A stretch of 48,614 nucleotides of DNA from an uncultured Peptostreptococcaceae bacterium. GTDB taxonomy: Bacteria > Bacillota > Clostridia > Peptostreptococcales > Anaerovoracaceae. A program made the position numbers and the translations under genes. Shown one piece after another: positions 9,027-18,364 of the stretch. Every line of letters starts with the position of its first letter. Within the stretch, counting starts at the first letter, position 1. A model generated the notes under the pieces. That model made no database searches. It had not been told where the DNA came from and saw only the letters and a list, made by a program, of their open reading frames with translations. Location of the stretch: the NCBI GenBank assembly GCA_949740445.1, contig CATJIF010000069.1, forward strand, positions 1 through 48,614. Reading direction: 5' to 3'.

Positions 9027-9061
9027 GCAAATATATTTGCATTATATGCAAATATATTTGC
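9027..9061. promoter_or_regulatory. paired palindromic enhancer (UAS) for the sigma-54 activator
   Basis: Two identical perfect 14-bp palindromes, GCAAATATATTTGC, lie at 9027-9040 and 9048-9061. Their centres are 21 bp apart, two helical turns, and they sit about 160-210 bp upstream of the -24 element. This is the usual layout of a bacterial enhancer for an AAA+ activator. Together they can also fold as one 16-bp inverted repeat with a 3-nt loop followed, on the minus strand, by TATTTTTT, so the site may also end transcription of the activator gene whose stop is 10 bp away. Binding by the neighbouring activator is inferred. Confidence 0.75.
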
Positions 9062-9070
9062 CTTTTTCGT

Positions 9071-10486
9071 TTAGGACTCGTCACAGCTGCTGTGCCGCTC
9101 CTGCATCTTATATTTCTTTATTTTGTGTTGCAGCGTTTGCCGCTTGATCTTCAGGCTTTCCGCTGCCTTTGAAATGTTGCCGCCGTGCGCCACCAGAGCG
9201 TTTTCGATCATGCTTTTTTCGATGCCCGCCAGATATTCGTCCAACCCGCCTTCTTTCAGCTCGTAAATATCCTGCTGGGGCAGGCTTTTGCGCCGGTTGA
9301 CGATCAGGTGTTTGTCCAGAAGAACGTGCTCCTCCTCTGCCATGGAAATCGCCGACATGATGATGTTTTCCAGCTCGCGGACGTTGCCGGGATAGTCATA
9401 GCTCAACAACTTCTGCTTTGCCGAATTGGCCATCATCCATATTTTTTTTCCGTATTTTTTATTGTATTTCTCCATAAACTGCTCAGCCAGCAGCAGAATA
9501 TCGTCGGGACGCTGCCGCAGCGGCGGAATATCAATCTCGATGATATTCAAGCGATAGTACAAATCCTTGCGCAAAATTCCCTTGGCTAACAGTTCCGACG
9601 GCGGCTCGTTGGTCGTGGCTAAAATCCGCACATCAATGGGAATATCTTTTACGCCGCCCACCCGGCGTATGTACTGCTCCTGCAATACCCGCAGCAGCTT
9701 GCCTTGCAGCTCTATGGGCATGGAGTTGATTTCGTCCAAAAGAAGGGTTCCTCCATCCGCCTGCTCGAACATGCCGGGCCGGTCCGTGGCTCCGGTAAAA
9801 CCGCCTTTGCTGGTTCCAAAGAGGATGCTTTCCAGCAGATTGGAAGGCAGTGCCGCGCAGTTCTGCGCCAGAAATGGTTTGCTTTGACGGTCGCTGGCAA
9901 AGTGGATGCTCTGGGCAATCAGTTCCTTTCCTGTTCCCGTCTCTCCGTAAATCAATATGGAAGCATTTGTTTTTGCCGCCCGCTTGGCCAAGGCCAGGGT
10001 TTCCAGGAACACCTCGTTTTGCCCGTACAGATTATCAAAGCTGTACTTTTTTATCTTGTGCGCCTTGCTTTTCTGGGGCTGGTCCATCTCCCTGCGCAGC
10101 TCTAAAATCGTCCGGGACATCTTCTGGATTTCCGTGATATTCTTTGCAATTTCAATGGCTCCGATCAGCTCCCCATCTTCTATCACAGGCACTGTTGTAT
10201 TTACGGTAGTAATTTCCCGCCCATCTTTATTCAGATAGGTCTGCTCTTTGCGCATGGTAGTCTGCCGCTTGGAAAGCGCCTGCATCAATGTGCTCTCGTT
10301 CAGGTCGATATTCTTAAACACCTCAGCGAAGGGCTTTTTCAGCACATCCTGGCTCTCCATCTTTTCCAGCATGGCCATAGCCCGATTGTACACCACGCTG
10401 TTGCCCTCCGGATCTACTACGTGAATCCCTTCGTCGATCAGCTGCAGAATATGTTTCATTATGATCATATATTCTCTGTTTTTCAC
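9071..10486 (-). CDS. RocR-like sigma-54-dependent activator (PAS-AAA+-Fis)
   Basis: This is the likely activator of the ornithine operon. The 471-residue protein has a PAS domain at about residues 10-120 (IHVVDPEGNSVVYNRA), an AAA+ domain with Walker A GETGTGKE (181-188) and Walker B LLLDEI (248-253), and a C-terminal Fis-type HTH (NISKAAESLKIKRQTLQHKI). The sigma-54 contact loop reads GGFTGA (228-233), a variant of GAFTGA. No receiver domain is present, so the PAS presumably senses a ligand. The GTG at 10486 was chosen because GAAGGGAG lies 8 bp upstream; a longer Lys/Arg-rich extension lacks a ribosome binding site. By analogy with RocR of Bacillus it could respond to ornithine or arginine; that is inference. 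Confidence 0.9.
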   Translation of the reverse strand: MKNREYMIIMKHILQLIDEGIHVVDPEGNSVVYNRAMAMLEKMESQDVLKKPFAEVFKNIDLNESTLMQALSKRQTTMRKEQTYLNKDGREITTVNTTVPVIEDGELIGAIEIAKNITEIQKMSRTILELRREMDQPQKSKAHKIKKYSFDNLYGQNEVFLETLALAKRAAKTNASILIYGETGTGKELIAQSIHFASDRQSKPFLAQNCAALPSNLLESILFGTSKGGFTGATDRPGMFEQADGGTLLLDEINSMPIELQGKLLRVLQEQYIRRVGGVKDIPIDVRILATTNEPPSELLAKGILRKDLYYRLNIIEIDIPPLRQRPDDILLLAEQFMEKYNKKYGKKIWMMANSAKQKLLSYDYPGNVRELENIIMSAISMAEEEHVLLDKHLIVNRRKSLPQQDIYELKEGGLDEYLAGIEKSMIENALVAHGGNISKAAESLKIKRQTLQHKIKKYKMQERHSSCDES

Positions 10487-10566
10487 GCGATCTTCTCCCT
10501 TCGGCTGTTTCTTTCGTATTTTCGTTTTGCGCCCTTGTTTTTGCCTCTCCTTGCCTGCCACTACAG

Positions 10567-10606
10567 CGCAACAGGAAGTGCAAATTTTTTTGCATTTCCT
10601 GCTGCG
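10567..10606. promoter_or_regulatory. long inverted repeat upstream of the sigma-54 activator gene
   Basis: Arms CGCAACAGGAAGTGCAAA and TTTGCATTTCCTGCTGCG are complementary at 16 of 18 positions around a TTTT centre. No T-run follows on the minus strand, so it is not a classical terminator of the ArsR-type gene upstream. Its core, GCAAATTTTTTTGC (10580-10593), shares the GCAAA-N4-TTTGC pattern of the enhancer pair at 9027-9061. It lies about 95 bp upstream of the activator start, a plausible autoregulatory site. Confidence 0.55.
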
Positions 10607-10664
10607 TTATCTGAGTCTCTTTTGTATTGCTTCTCCTTTCCCCGGCTGCCGGGGCCGCTCGCGG

Positions 10665-10982
10665 TTACTGAAACTTCTTCACTGCGTTGATATATTTGCT
10701 CAAAATGCCGATATTGACATAGTAATTGGACTGCCGTTCGCTCTTTTTCACCTCGATCAGCCCCGCTTTTACCAGCTTTTTAATGTGCTGTGAAATGGTA
10801 GCCTGGCTGTAATCAAACGCTTCTACCACATCCCGATTGCAGACGGTCTGCCGCTGGCTGTTCGCTTTGTATATGTAGCGGAAAATCCGTATCCGGACCG
10901 GATGGGCCAATGCGTCGGACATTTCTGATACCAACAGAATTTCCTCATCTAGCATATCGTCGCTTTCTTTGCGCAATCTCAT
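10665..10982 (-). CDS. ArsR-family winged-helix transcriptional regulator
   Basis: The 105-residue protein has the ArsR fold. ALAHPVRIRIFRYIYKANSQ is the typical N-terminal helix pair, DYSQATISQHIKKLVKAGLIEV is the recognition HTH, and a wing follows (KKSERQSNYYVN). No CxC or other thiol metal-binding motif is present, so it is not an arsenic or cadmium sensor of the known type. The start ATG has GGCAGGAGGAGAACT upstream. It stands alone between the M23 gene, closed off by a terminator, and the sigma-54 activator. Its targets are unknown; a part in controlling amino-acid use is only a guess from position. Confidence 0.85.
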   Translation of the reverse strand: MRLRKESDDMLDEEILLVSEMSDALAHPVRIRIFRYIYKANSQRQTVCNRDVVEAFDYSQATISQHIKKLVKAGLIEVKKSERQSNYYVNIGILSKYINAVKKFQ

Positions 10983-11002
10983 AGTTCTCCTCCTGCCGCC
11001 TT

Positions 11003-11042
11003 CAAAAAACCAGCGGCGATCCTCATCTGCCGGATCACCGCT
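11003..11042 (-). terminator. Rho-independent terminator after the M23 gene
   Basis: On the minus strand AGCGGTGATCC pairs with GGATCGCCGCT (one G-T pair) around a 9-nt loop, followed by GGTTTTTTG. It lies 29 bp after the M23 stop and ends the rplI-dnaB-purA-dnaD-M23 gene run before the ArsR-type gene. Confidence 0.85.
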
Positions 11043-11070
11043 GTGCTTTCTGCCCTTTCGATTTCTTCTG

Positions 11071-13608
11071 CTATAAATAGCTCAACGGATTTCGTGCTGT
11101 TCCCCGATAGTGAATCTCAAAGTGGCAGTGCGGTCCTGTGCTTCGTCCTGTGCTTCCTACCAGCGCTATGTTCTGGCCCTGGTATACCTTATCGCCTCTC
11201 TTTACCAGAAGCTTGCTGCAATGTGCATAATAGCTTTCCAGATTTCCACCGTGATTGATGATAACCAGATAGCCAAACGATCCCTTATATCCGGCAAAGG
11301 TTACCGTTCCACCGTCGGAGGCGTAGATTTTCGTGCCCTTGGGAGCCGCCAGATCAACGCCGTTGTGCATTCTGCCCCAGCGCGAACCATAGCGCGAGCT
11401 GATGCGATAACTCTTTAACGGCCAGATAAACGTACCTGTCCCCTGCCGTACTGGCGCTTTCTTTGTGCCTTTGATGACGATTTTATTGACCGGCTGAGAG
11501 ATCACTTCCGTGGATAAGATTTCCCGGGAAATCTCCTCCCCATTGTTTTTGGTAATCCTAGCCTCTACCCGCTGCTGGCCATTGACGCCTTCCCGTTTGA
11601 CCGTGGATTCTCCCTCGTACATGGAAGAGCTCTCCTCGTAAACGGTTTCGAAGGGGATTGTCTCTACATATGTCGCGGTTTCTATCGTCTGTACTGTCAG
11701 TACAGGCCTGTCGCGGTTGAGCATGATTTCCTGTCCGATTTTCAGTTTTTCCGGCACGATGCCAGGATTCATCGCCTCGAGTTCCGACTGCTTTAAGCCG
11801 TAGAGCTTGGCGATTTCCGAAAAGGTTTGTCCCTTTTGCACCGTATGTATCTTTCGCTCCACAGCACCGGTCAGCATATATTCTAACACATCTTCTTCGT
11901 TTTCGATTTCGCCCAGATTGACATTGATATTGCGCAGCTCTACCGACTCTGCAAAAGAAACCGATTCGTAGGTCCCACTGTCCGCTGATGCAAATGTACC
12001 CTTGATATTGCTGAGAATCCTCTGGGCCATTTCCGTGTTCTGCAGGATGGCAATCTCCTCGTCGCCTACATAGATTCCGCAGGCCACTACTTTTAGATCC
12101 TGCATATATGTCAGATTGTTGAGAACCTCATCTTTGGAATCCAGCTGCAGATGCAGTCCCCGAACCTGGCGGAAGGTAATGTCTTTTTCCTTGTCAATCT
12201 CCACCCGCGTATTTAACGCTGTTCCCAGCTTATCGCCGATGGCGTCGATGGTTTTGTACACATCTTCTATATTCTTAGTAACCCCTAAAACCTTGCCGTT
12301 ATACGCATACTCATACGCTGTAAAATGGCCGATGCATGTACTGACGGCTGCTGTTACAAACAGCGCGATGGCAAGCAGCTCTACCAGGATTACCTTGCGC
12401 TCTTCCATCCAGTCCAGCACAGCCAGCGCCTGTTCGCCGCCGTGCTTCAGCCCGCGAAACAGCTTTCTGCGGCTCCAGACATTGAGCTTTCTATCTGCCA
12501 GTTCTACTCTGTCCGCCAGCCAATAGGCAAGACGTCTCTCCCGGACCATCGTTTTCCGCCGGCAGCGTCTCCACTGGATCTGGCTGATTTCTTTATATTT
12601 ACGCCGCAATATGGCTGATTTTTTTTCAAAGGTCAATCCCGGCGTTTTCGTCAACAATCCGATATCCGCCGTGTCGCTGTGGCTTTTGAGGTTTTTTTCT
12701 ATTTCTCTGCGCTGTCGCAGCTTTTGTGCGCTGCGTTTTACAGAACGCTTTGCAGCGCCCAAAGCCTGCACTCCCCAAACGCAGGCGCGCTCCAATTGAT
12801 TTAATGTCCTGTTCCAGAGGCTATTTTGCAGAGCCAGCTGCTCTGCCTCCATCTCCTTTGCAATGATATCCAGCTGACGCAAAAGCTGCGCATCTTCCAT
12901 ATCCTCCGGGCCGTTTTTCTGCTCTCTCACCTCTGCAACCTGTATATCAGCCGGTGTCATTTCGCGCATAGCTTCTTCGATTTCATCCCAGATATCTTCT
13001 ACTGGAGCCTGGGGTTCTTCCAAAGGCTTTGCCTCTGGCTGCGGCTGTTCAGCCCTGCATTCCTCCGCTACCAGCAAAGCCTCATCTTCTTTTTCCGCGT
13101 TTGTCTCTGTTGGTTTCTTTTCTTCTATAGTTACCGGTGGCTTCTGCTTTGCTTTCTTCGCCGCCTTTTTCTTTTTTTTCGTTTTCTTCTTTTCAGATTG
13201 TATGGTTGATACAGCCGCCTCTGTGGCTGTTTCTTTAGCAACCGCCGTTTCCTGTTTTACTGCCTCCGCTTTCGATTTTTCTTCCACCGCCTGGTCTTTT
13301 GCTGCCACCTTTGCATCAGCCTGCGGCTGCGGTTCATCCTGCGGTAAGTTCTCCTGCGGCCTCGGGTCTTCTGTCTGCGAAGTTTTTCTGCGGCTGTTCC
13401 TCTGTCGACGCTGGTTGTTCTCTTTCTGTTCCCGTTTTTCTCTCAGCTCTTCTCTCAACCTTCGACGCTCCATCTGCATGCGAGTCAGCCGCTCTTCAAA
13501 ATCATCTTCTTTGAGAGACAAGCTGGCCAGCTTTTCATCGACTCGCTTTGAAATGGCTTCTCTTACGTCCTGCGTCTGTTCCTTTGTTTCTTTGGTATCC
13601 TGTTTCAT
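11071..13608 (-). CDS. membrane-anchored LysM-G5-M23 peptidoglycan hydrolase with long cytoplasmic tail
   Basis: The 845-residue protein is probably a single-span cell-wall enzyme. Residues 1-400 are highly charged, with Lys/Glu/Gln-rich and coiled-coil stretches and a poly-Lys run near 140-155. A membrane segment follows (about 406-428, VELLAIALFVTAAVSTCIG). Outside come a LysM domain (HTVQKGQTFSEIAKLYGL, about 605-650), a G5 domain (about 655-735) and a C-terminal M23 metallopeptidase (about 745-845). The M23 zinc ligands are visible in HNGVD and HCHFEIH, so the active site looks intact. The ATG at 13608 was chosen because CTGGGAGACCCGA precedes it; the longer frame begins at a TTG. The gene lies 24 bp after dnaD and ends at a terminator. 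An 18-bp palindrome identical to the Noc-binding consensus lies inside the gene. Confidence 0.85.
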   Translation of the reverse strand: MKQDTKETKEQTQDVREAISKRVDEKLASLSLKEDDFEERLTRMQMERRRLREELREKREQKENNQRRQRNSRRKTSQTEDPRPQENLPQDEPQPQADAKVAAKDQAVEEKSKAEAVKQETAVAKETATEAAVSTIQSEKKKTKKKKKAAKKAKQKPPVTIEEKKPTETNAEKEDEALLVAEECRAEQPQPEAKPLEEPQAPVEDIWDEIEEAMREMTPADIQVAEVREQKNGPEDMEDAQLLRQLDIIAKEMEAEQLALQNSLWNRTLNQLERACVWGVQALGAAKRSVKRSAQKLRQRREIEKNLKSHSDTADIGLLTKTPGLTFEKKSAILRRKYKEISQIQWRRCRRKTMVRERRLAYWLADRVELADRKLNVWSRRKLFRGLKHGGEQALAVLDWMEERKVILVELLAIALFVTAAVSTCIGHFTAYEYAYNGKVLGVTKNIEDVYKTIDAIGDKLGTALNTRVEIDKEKDITFRQVRGLHLQLDSKDEVLNNLTYMQDLKVVACGIYVGDEEIAILQNTEMAQRILSNIKGTFASADSGTYESVSFAESVELRNINVNLGEIENEEDVLEYMLTGAVERKIHTVQKGQTFSEIAKLYGLKQSELEAMNPGIVPEKLKIGQEIMLNRDRPVLTVQTIETATYVETIPFETVYEESSSMYEGESTVKREGVNGQQRVEARITKNNGEEISREILSTEVISQPVNKIVIKGTKKAPVRQGTGTFIWPLKSYRISSRYGSRWGRMHNGVDLAAPKGTKIYASDGGTVTFAGYKGSFGYLVIINHGGNLESYYAHCSKLLVKRGDKVYQGQNIALVGSTGRSTGPHCHFEIHYRGTARNPLSYL
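11517..11534. promoter_or_regulatory. exact Noc-binding-site palindrome inside the M23 gene
   Basis: AGATTTCCCGGGAAATCT is an 18-bp perfect palindrome. Its 14-bp core, ATTTCCCGGGAAAT, equals the Bacillus subtilis Noc-binding consensus as I know it. It encodes E-I-S-R-E-I in the M23 protein. Noc sites are typically scattered around the origin-side chromosome, often inside genes, and this window encodes a Noc protein. Confidence 0.6.
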
Positions 13609-13632
13609 TCGGGTCTCCCAGTGCCGCAAACG

Positions 13633-14916
13633 CTAAAGTCGGGCTAACTTCTGCCCAAAGCACGAACACCGCTCTCCGTTGTCCAGCATTCCCGTGTCCT
13701 TGCATTTGGCACAGGTATAGGGCAGTTCCATGTAATCGACGGCGTAATCGTTTTCCGTCAGCAAATACGCTTTTTCTACATTTAGTTCTTTCATCCGCTG
13801 CTGAATTTCTTTGGCCTTTTTTTTAGCGTCAGCGCGGCCGGATAAAATCAACCGGGGTAGTTCCATGCTCAGCTGCCGGAGCTCTGTGTCTACACTCTCA
13901 ATCTGCGGGATTTTTTCGTAGATTTCCGCGGTCCGCTGTTTCCACAATTGTTCGTTTTGTTCCCGGTCCTCTTCATAAGAACGCATGACGCGTCGGATTT
14001 TATCGCCACTTTCTGCAGCACTGCCCAGCTGGCTTGCGTTGCTGGCCGCTCCTTTTCGCTCGTCTCCCTTTTTCCCGGTCAGAACGGAATTTACGTAATT
14101 TATATTGGGATTGGAAATGCCCGAGGTCTTTTTACAGGCCTCGAGTACCGTTTCTAGACCGAATGCGAAATCATCAAACCAGGCGTCCATGATTTCTCTT
14201 TCGTGTTCTGTTGCCCCGCGGGAAAAGCCGAGCGCTTTCATTACGCGCTTGTACTGATAATGCCGGCTGTCCGCTTCCGTTAAATACCGCTCGATATCGC
14301 CTACCGACTTCAATCCCCGGTCCACCCAATCCCGCAACACTGTATTAACGTACTGATATTGGGTTTTTCCATCCCGCCGATTTTTGCAATAAGTGTAAAC
14401 AAAAACCACGACCTCCGGCCCGATGCTGTAATCCGTCAGCCAGTTTTGCAAGCCCAAAAGCTCGTTCGCCTCTAACAGCCGCCCGGTTACCTGTTCGACC
14501 TGCGCATACATGGCCCGGATTGCCTCGCTGCTTTGCTGGTTGCTTGGCGCAAGCGAAGATTCTTTCTTTCTGGAAACGCCTTTCTGCGCTGTTTTCGCAC
14601 CATAAAGCTGCTCTTTCAGGTCGATAAATTCCACCTGGTAATGAAATTTATCGGAAGGGTCAGGAAAGTATTTTCTGATTACTCCCTGTTTTTCCCAATA
14701 GCTCCAGGCTTTCAATACGTCCTCATCCTCCATGGCCAGCTCTTTTGCGATCATATCGTTTTCTAACGACATCGCAAGATCTGCATACATGAGGCCATAG
14801 AGGAATACCTTGACGTAATCTCCCGGTGCATTCACCATGTATTCGTTAATAAACATATTCTCCACCCTCGTGTCGTGGAGATAATAATTTTTTGCACTTT
14901 GTCTCTGAAATCCCAT
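13633..14916 (-). CDS. dnaD: DnaD-domain replication protein with C-terminal Cys motif
   Basis: DnaD-type proteins help load the replicative helicase. The 427-residue protein has an N-terminal winged-helix part (residues about 15-110, FINEYMVNAPGDYVKVFLYGL), a middle DnaB_2/DnaD domain (YTYCKNRRDGKTQYQYVNTVLRDW) and a second copy-like segment (GLETVLEACKKTSGISNPNI, then YVNSVL). The C-terminus ends CAKCKDTGMLDNGERCSCFG, a CxxC...CxC motif of the type found at the start of DnaI/DnaC helicase loaders. No loader ATPase follows; the next gene is the M23 hydrolase. The start ATG at 14916 has only GCGGGGA close by and AGGAG further up. It is co-transcribed behind purA (18-bp gap). Confidence 0.85.
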   Translation of the reverse strand: MGFQRQSAKNYYLHDTRVENMFINEYMVNAPGDYVKVFLYGLMYADLAMSLENDMIAKELAMEDEDVLKAWSYWEKQGVIRKYFPDPSDKFHYQVEFIDLKEQLYGAKTAQKGVSRKKESSLAPSNQQSSEAIRAMYAQVEQVTGRLLEANELLGLQNWLTDYSIGPEVVVFVYTYCKNRRDGKTQYQYVNTVLRDWVDRGLKSVGDIERYLTEADSRHYQYKRVMKALGFSRGATEHEREIMDAWFDDFAFGLETVLEACKKTSGISNPNINYVNSVLTGKKGDERKGAASNASQLGSAAESGDKIRRVMRSYEEDREQNEQLWKQRTAEIYEKIPQIESVDTELRQLSMELPRLILSGRADAKKKAKEIQQRMKELNVEKAYLLTENDYAVDYMELPYTCAKCKDTGMLDNGERCSCFGQKLARL

Positions 14917-14934
14917 TCCCCGCTATCCGTCTCC

Positions 14935-16460
<1,526 letters not shown>

Positions 16461-16488
16461 GGCAACCTCCTTCGCATCAATCATTGCA

Positions 16489-17835
16489 TCAATATGCCGA
16501 CGCCTCTCTGGCTTTATCGGCAAATCTGTTATATTTTCCAAGCCAGGTCAGCTCCACCGTGCCGGTAGAACCGCTTCTCTGTTTGCCTATGATGACTTCG
16601 CAGATATTTGGCTTATCTGTATTTTCCTTGTTGTAATACTCATCGCGGTATAAAAACATGACGATATCAGCATCCTGTTCGATGGATCCGGATTCCCGCA
16701 AATCGGACAGCATCGGCCGCTTGTCATTTCTGGTTTCTACCGCCCGCGAAAGCTGCGAACCCACCACTACAGGGCAGTCCATTTCCCTTGCCAAAAGCTT
16801 TAAAAAGCGCGACATGGTACTGACCTCCTGCTGGCGGCTTTCCGAACGGCCGTCGCCCGCCATCAGCTGCAGATAGTCGATAATCACCAGATCCAGCCCC
16901 TTTTCCGCCTTCAGGCGCCGGCACTTGTTGCGGATTTCCATAACGGAGATGCCCGGCGTATCGTCGATGAAAATTTCAGCCGATGCCAGCCGGTCCAGGG
17001 CAATATTGATGCTTTCCCAGTCCTTGCGGTCCAGCTTTCCCGTTTTCAGCTTCTGCATTTCCACGCGGGATTCGATGGATAAAAGCCTCTGCCCCAGCTG
17101 CTCGCGAGACATTTCTAAATTGAAAATCAGCACTTTGGCTTTGGCTTGAATGGCTGCCTGCTGTGCTACATTCAGCATGAGCGCCGTTTTTCCCATACCC
17201 GGCCTGGCGGCGACGATAATCAGATCGGACTTTTGCAGGCCGGCGGTCATCTTGTCCAAATCCGTAAAACCGCTGGTTAGACCGGTCAGGCCATCCGGAT
17301 TTTGCGAGGCCGCGTCGATCTGCTGGATATTGGCCCAGAGGATCTCTTTTAATTCCGCGTAGTCCTTGGTCTGGCGCGTCTGGGCGATTTCGAAGATCCG
17401 CTTCTCTGCGTCGTCTAAAATCTGCTCTGAATCCACTTTTTCCTGATAGCTGTTTTCGGTGATTTCCGAAGCCGCGTTAATCAGGCGGCGCAGCACTGCT
17501 TTCTCCGCGATGATCTTTCCGTACTGTACGGCATTTTTCGTGGTGGGAACCATGCTCGAAAGCATGGCTACATACGCCCGCCCGCCGACCATTTCCAGCG
17601 TTTTCCGCCGCTTCAGCTCTTCGGATACCGTCAGGATATCCACCGGCTCGCTGCGCCGGTACAGCTCGACGACCGCTTTGTAAATCTCCTGGTGCATTTC
17701 GCTGTAAAAATCCTCGGGCTTCAGAAATTCCAGGATGTCAAATAAAACCTCTTTATCCAAAAATACGGCGCCCAATACGGACTTTTCCGCCTCATCATTA
17801 TGAGGCGGAATCCGCTCTGATCTCTGATTCATCAT
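16489..17835 (-). CDS. dnaB: replicative DNA helicase DnaB
   Basis: This is the hexameric 5'-3' helicase of the replication fork (named DnaC in Bacillus subtilis). The 448-residue protein has the N-terminal primase-interaction domain (PHNDEAEKSVLGAVF), Walker A ARPGMGKTAL near residue 205, Walker B DLVIIDYLQLM, and the ending IIGKQRSGSTGTVEL of the RecA-like domain. No intein interrupts it. The ATG at 17835 lies 1 bp after the rplI stop and has no strong ribosome binding site, so it depends on translation of rplI. The helicase loader expected for a Firmicute is not in this window; only DnaD is. Confidence 0.97.
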   Translation of the reverse strand: MMNQRSERIPPHNDEAEKSVLGAVFLDKEVLFDILEFLKPEDFYSEMHQEIYKAVVELYRRSEPVDILTVSEELKRRKTLEMVGGRAYVAMLSSMVPTTKNAVQYGKIIAEKAVLRRLINAASEITENSYQEKVDSEQILDDAEKRIFEIAQTRQTKDYAELKEILWANIQQIDAASQNPDGLTGLTSGFTDLDKMTAGLQKSDLIIVAARPGMGKTALMLNVAQQAAIQAKAKVLIFNLEMSREQLGQRLLSIESRVEMQKLKTGKLDRKDWESINIALDRLASAEIFIDDTPGISVMEIRNKCRRLKAEKGLDLVIIDYLQLMAGDGRSESRQQEVSTMSRFLKLLAREMDCPVVVGSQLSRAVETRNDKRPMLSDLRESGSIEQDADIVMFLYRDEYYNKENTDKPNICEVIIGKQRSGSTGTVELTWLGKYNRFADKAREASAY

Positions 17836-17836
17836 T

Positions 17837-18286
17837 TTATTCTTGCACTACTACATTGACTTTGCACTTCGCAATGACGTCGGTGTAGAGCTTTACCTCT
17901 ACTTCGGTTTCGCCCACCTGCTTAATGGGGCTTTCCAGCGTAAACTTTCTCTTGTCGATATCCATCCCCGTCTGCTTCTTTAGCTCTTCTGCGATATCTT
18001 TGGAAGTAATCGCCCCAAACAGACGGCCGCCTTCTCCGGCCTTGGTTTTCAGCGTTAAAGTCATGGCCTCCAGCTTTTCCTTTTGTTCTTTTGCGGCAGC
18101 GATATCCTCCTGGCGCTTCTCCTCAGCGATGGCTTTTTCCCTTTCCAATGCCTTCTTATTGAGAGCGGTGGCTTCTTTTGCAAGCCCCCGCGGCAACAGC
18201 ATGTTTCTCGCATAACCGTCGCTGACCTTGGCAAGTGACCCTGCTTTTCCAATTCCTTTTACATCTTTTATCAAAATGACTTCCAT
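17837..18286 (-). CDS. rplI: 50S ribosomal protein L9
   Basis: L9 binds 23S rRNA at the base of the L1 stalk. The 149-residue protein starts [16 protein letters not shown] and continues [16 protein letters not shown], the L9 signature, followed by the long connecting helix and the C-terminal domain. The ribosome binding site GGGGGAAAG lies before the ATG. It is the first of the tight rplI-dnaB pair, 78 bp downstream of gdpP. The gap holds an AT-rich stretch (18300-18335) that could carry a promoter, though I see no clear -35/-10 pair. Confidence 0.98.
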   Translation of the reverse strand: MEVILIKDVKGIGKAGSLAKVSDGYARNMLLPRGLAKEATALNKKALEREKAIAEEKRQEDIAAAKEQKEKLEAMTLTLKTKAGEGGRLFGAITSKDIAEELKKQTGMDIDKRKFTLESPIKQVGETEVEVKLYTDVIAKCKVNVVVQE

Positions 18287-18364
18287 GTTTCTTTCCCCCT
18301 GTTTCTATCTGTTAATATTAAAATATACAATTTAGATGTTTTGTCGATGCACCTCTGCAGCTTA

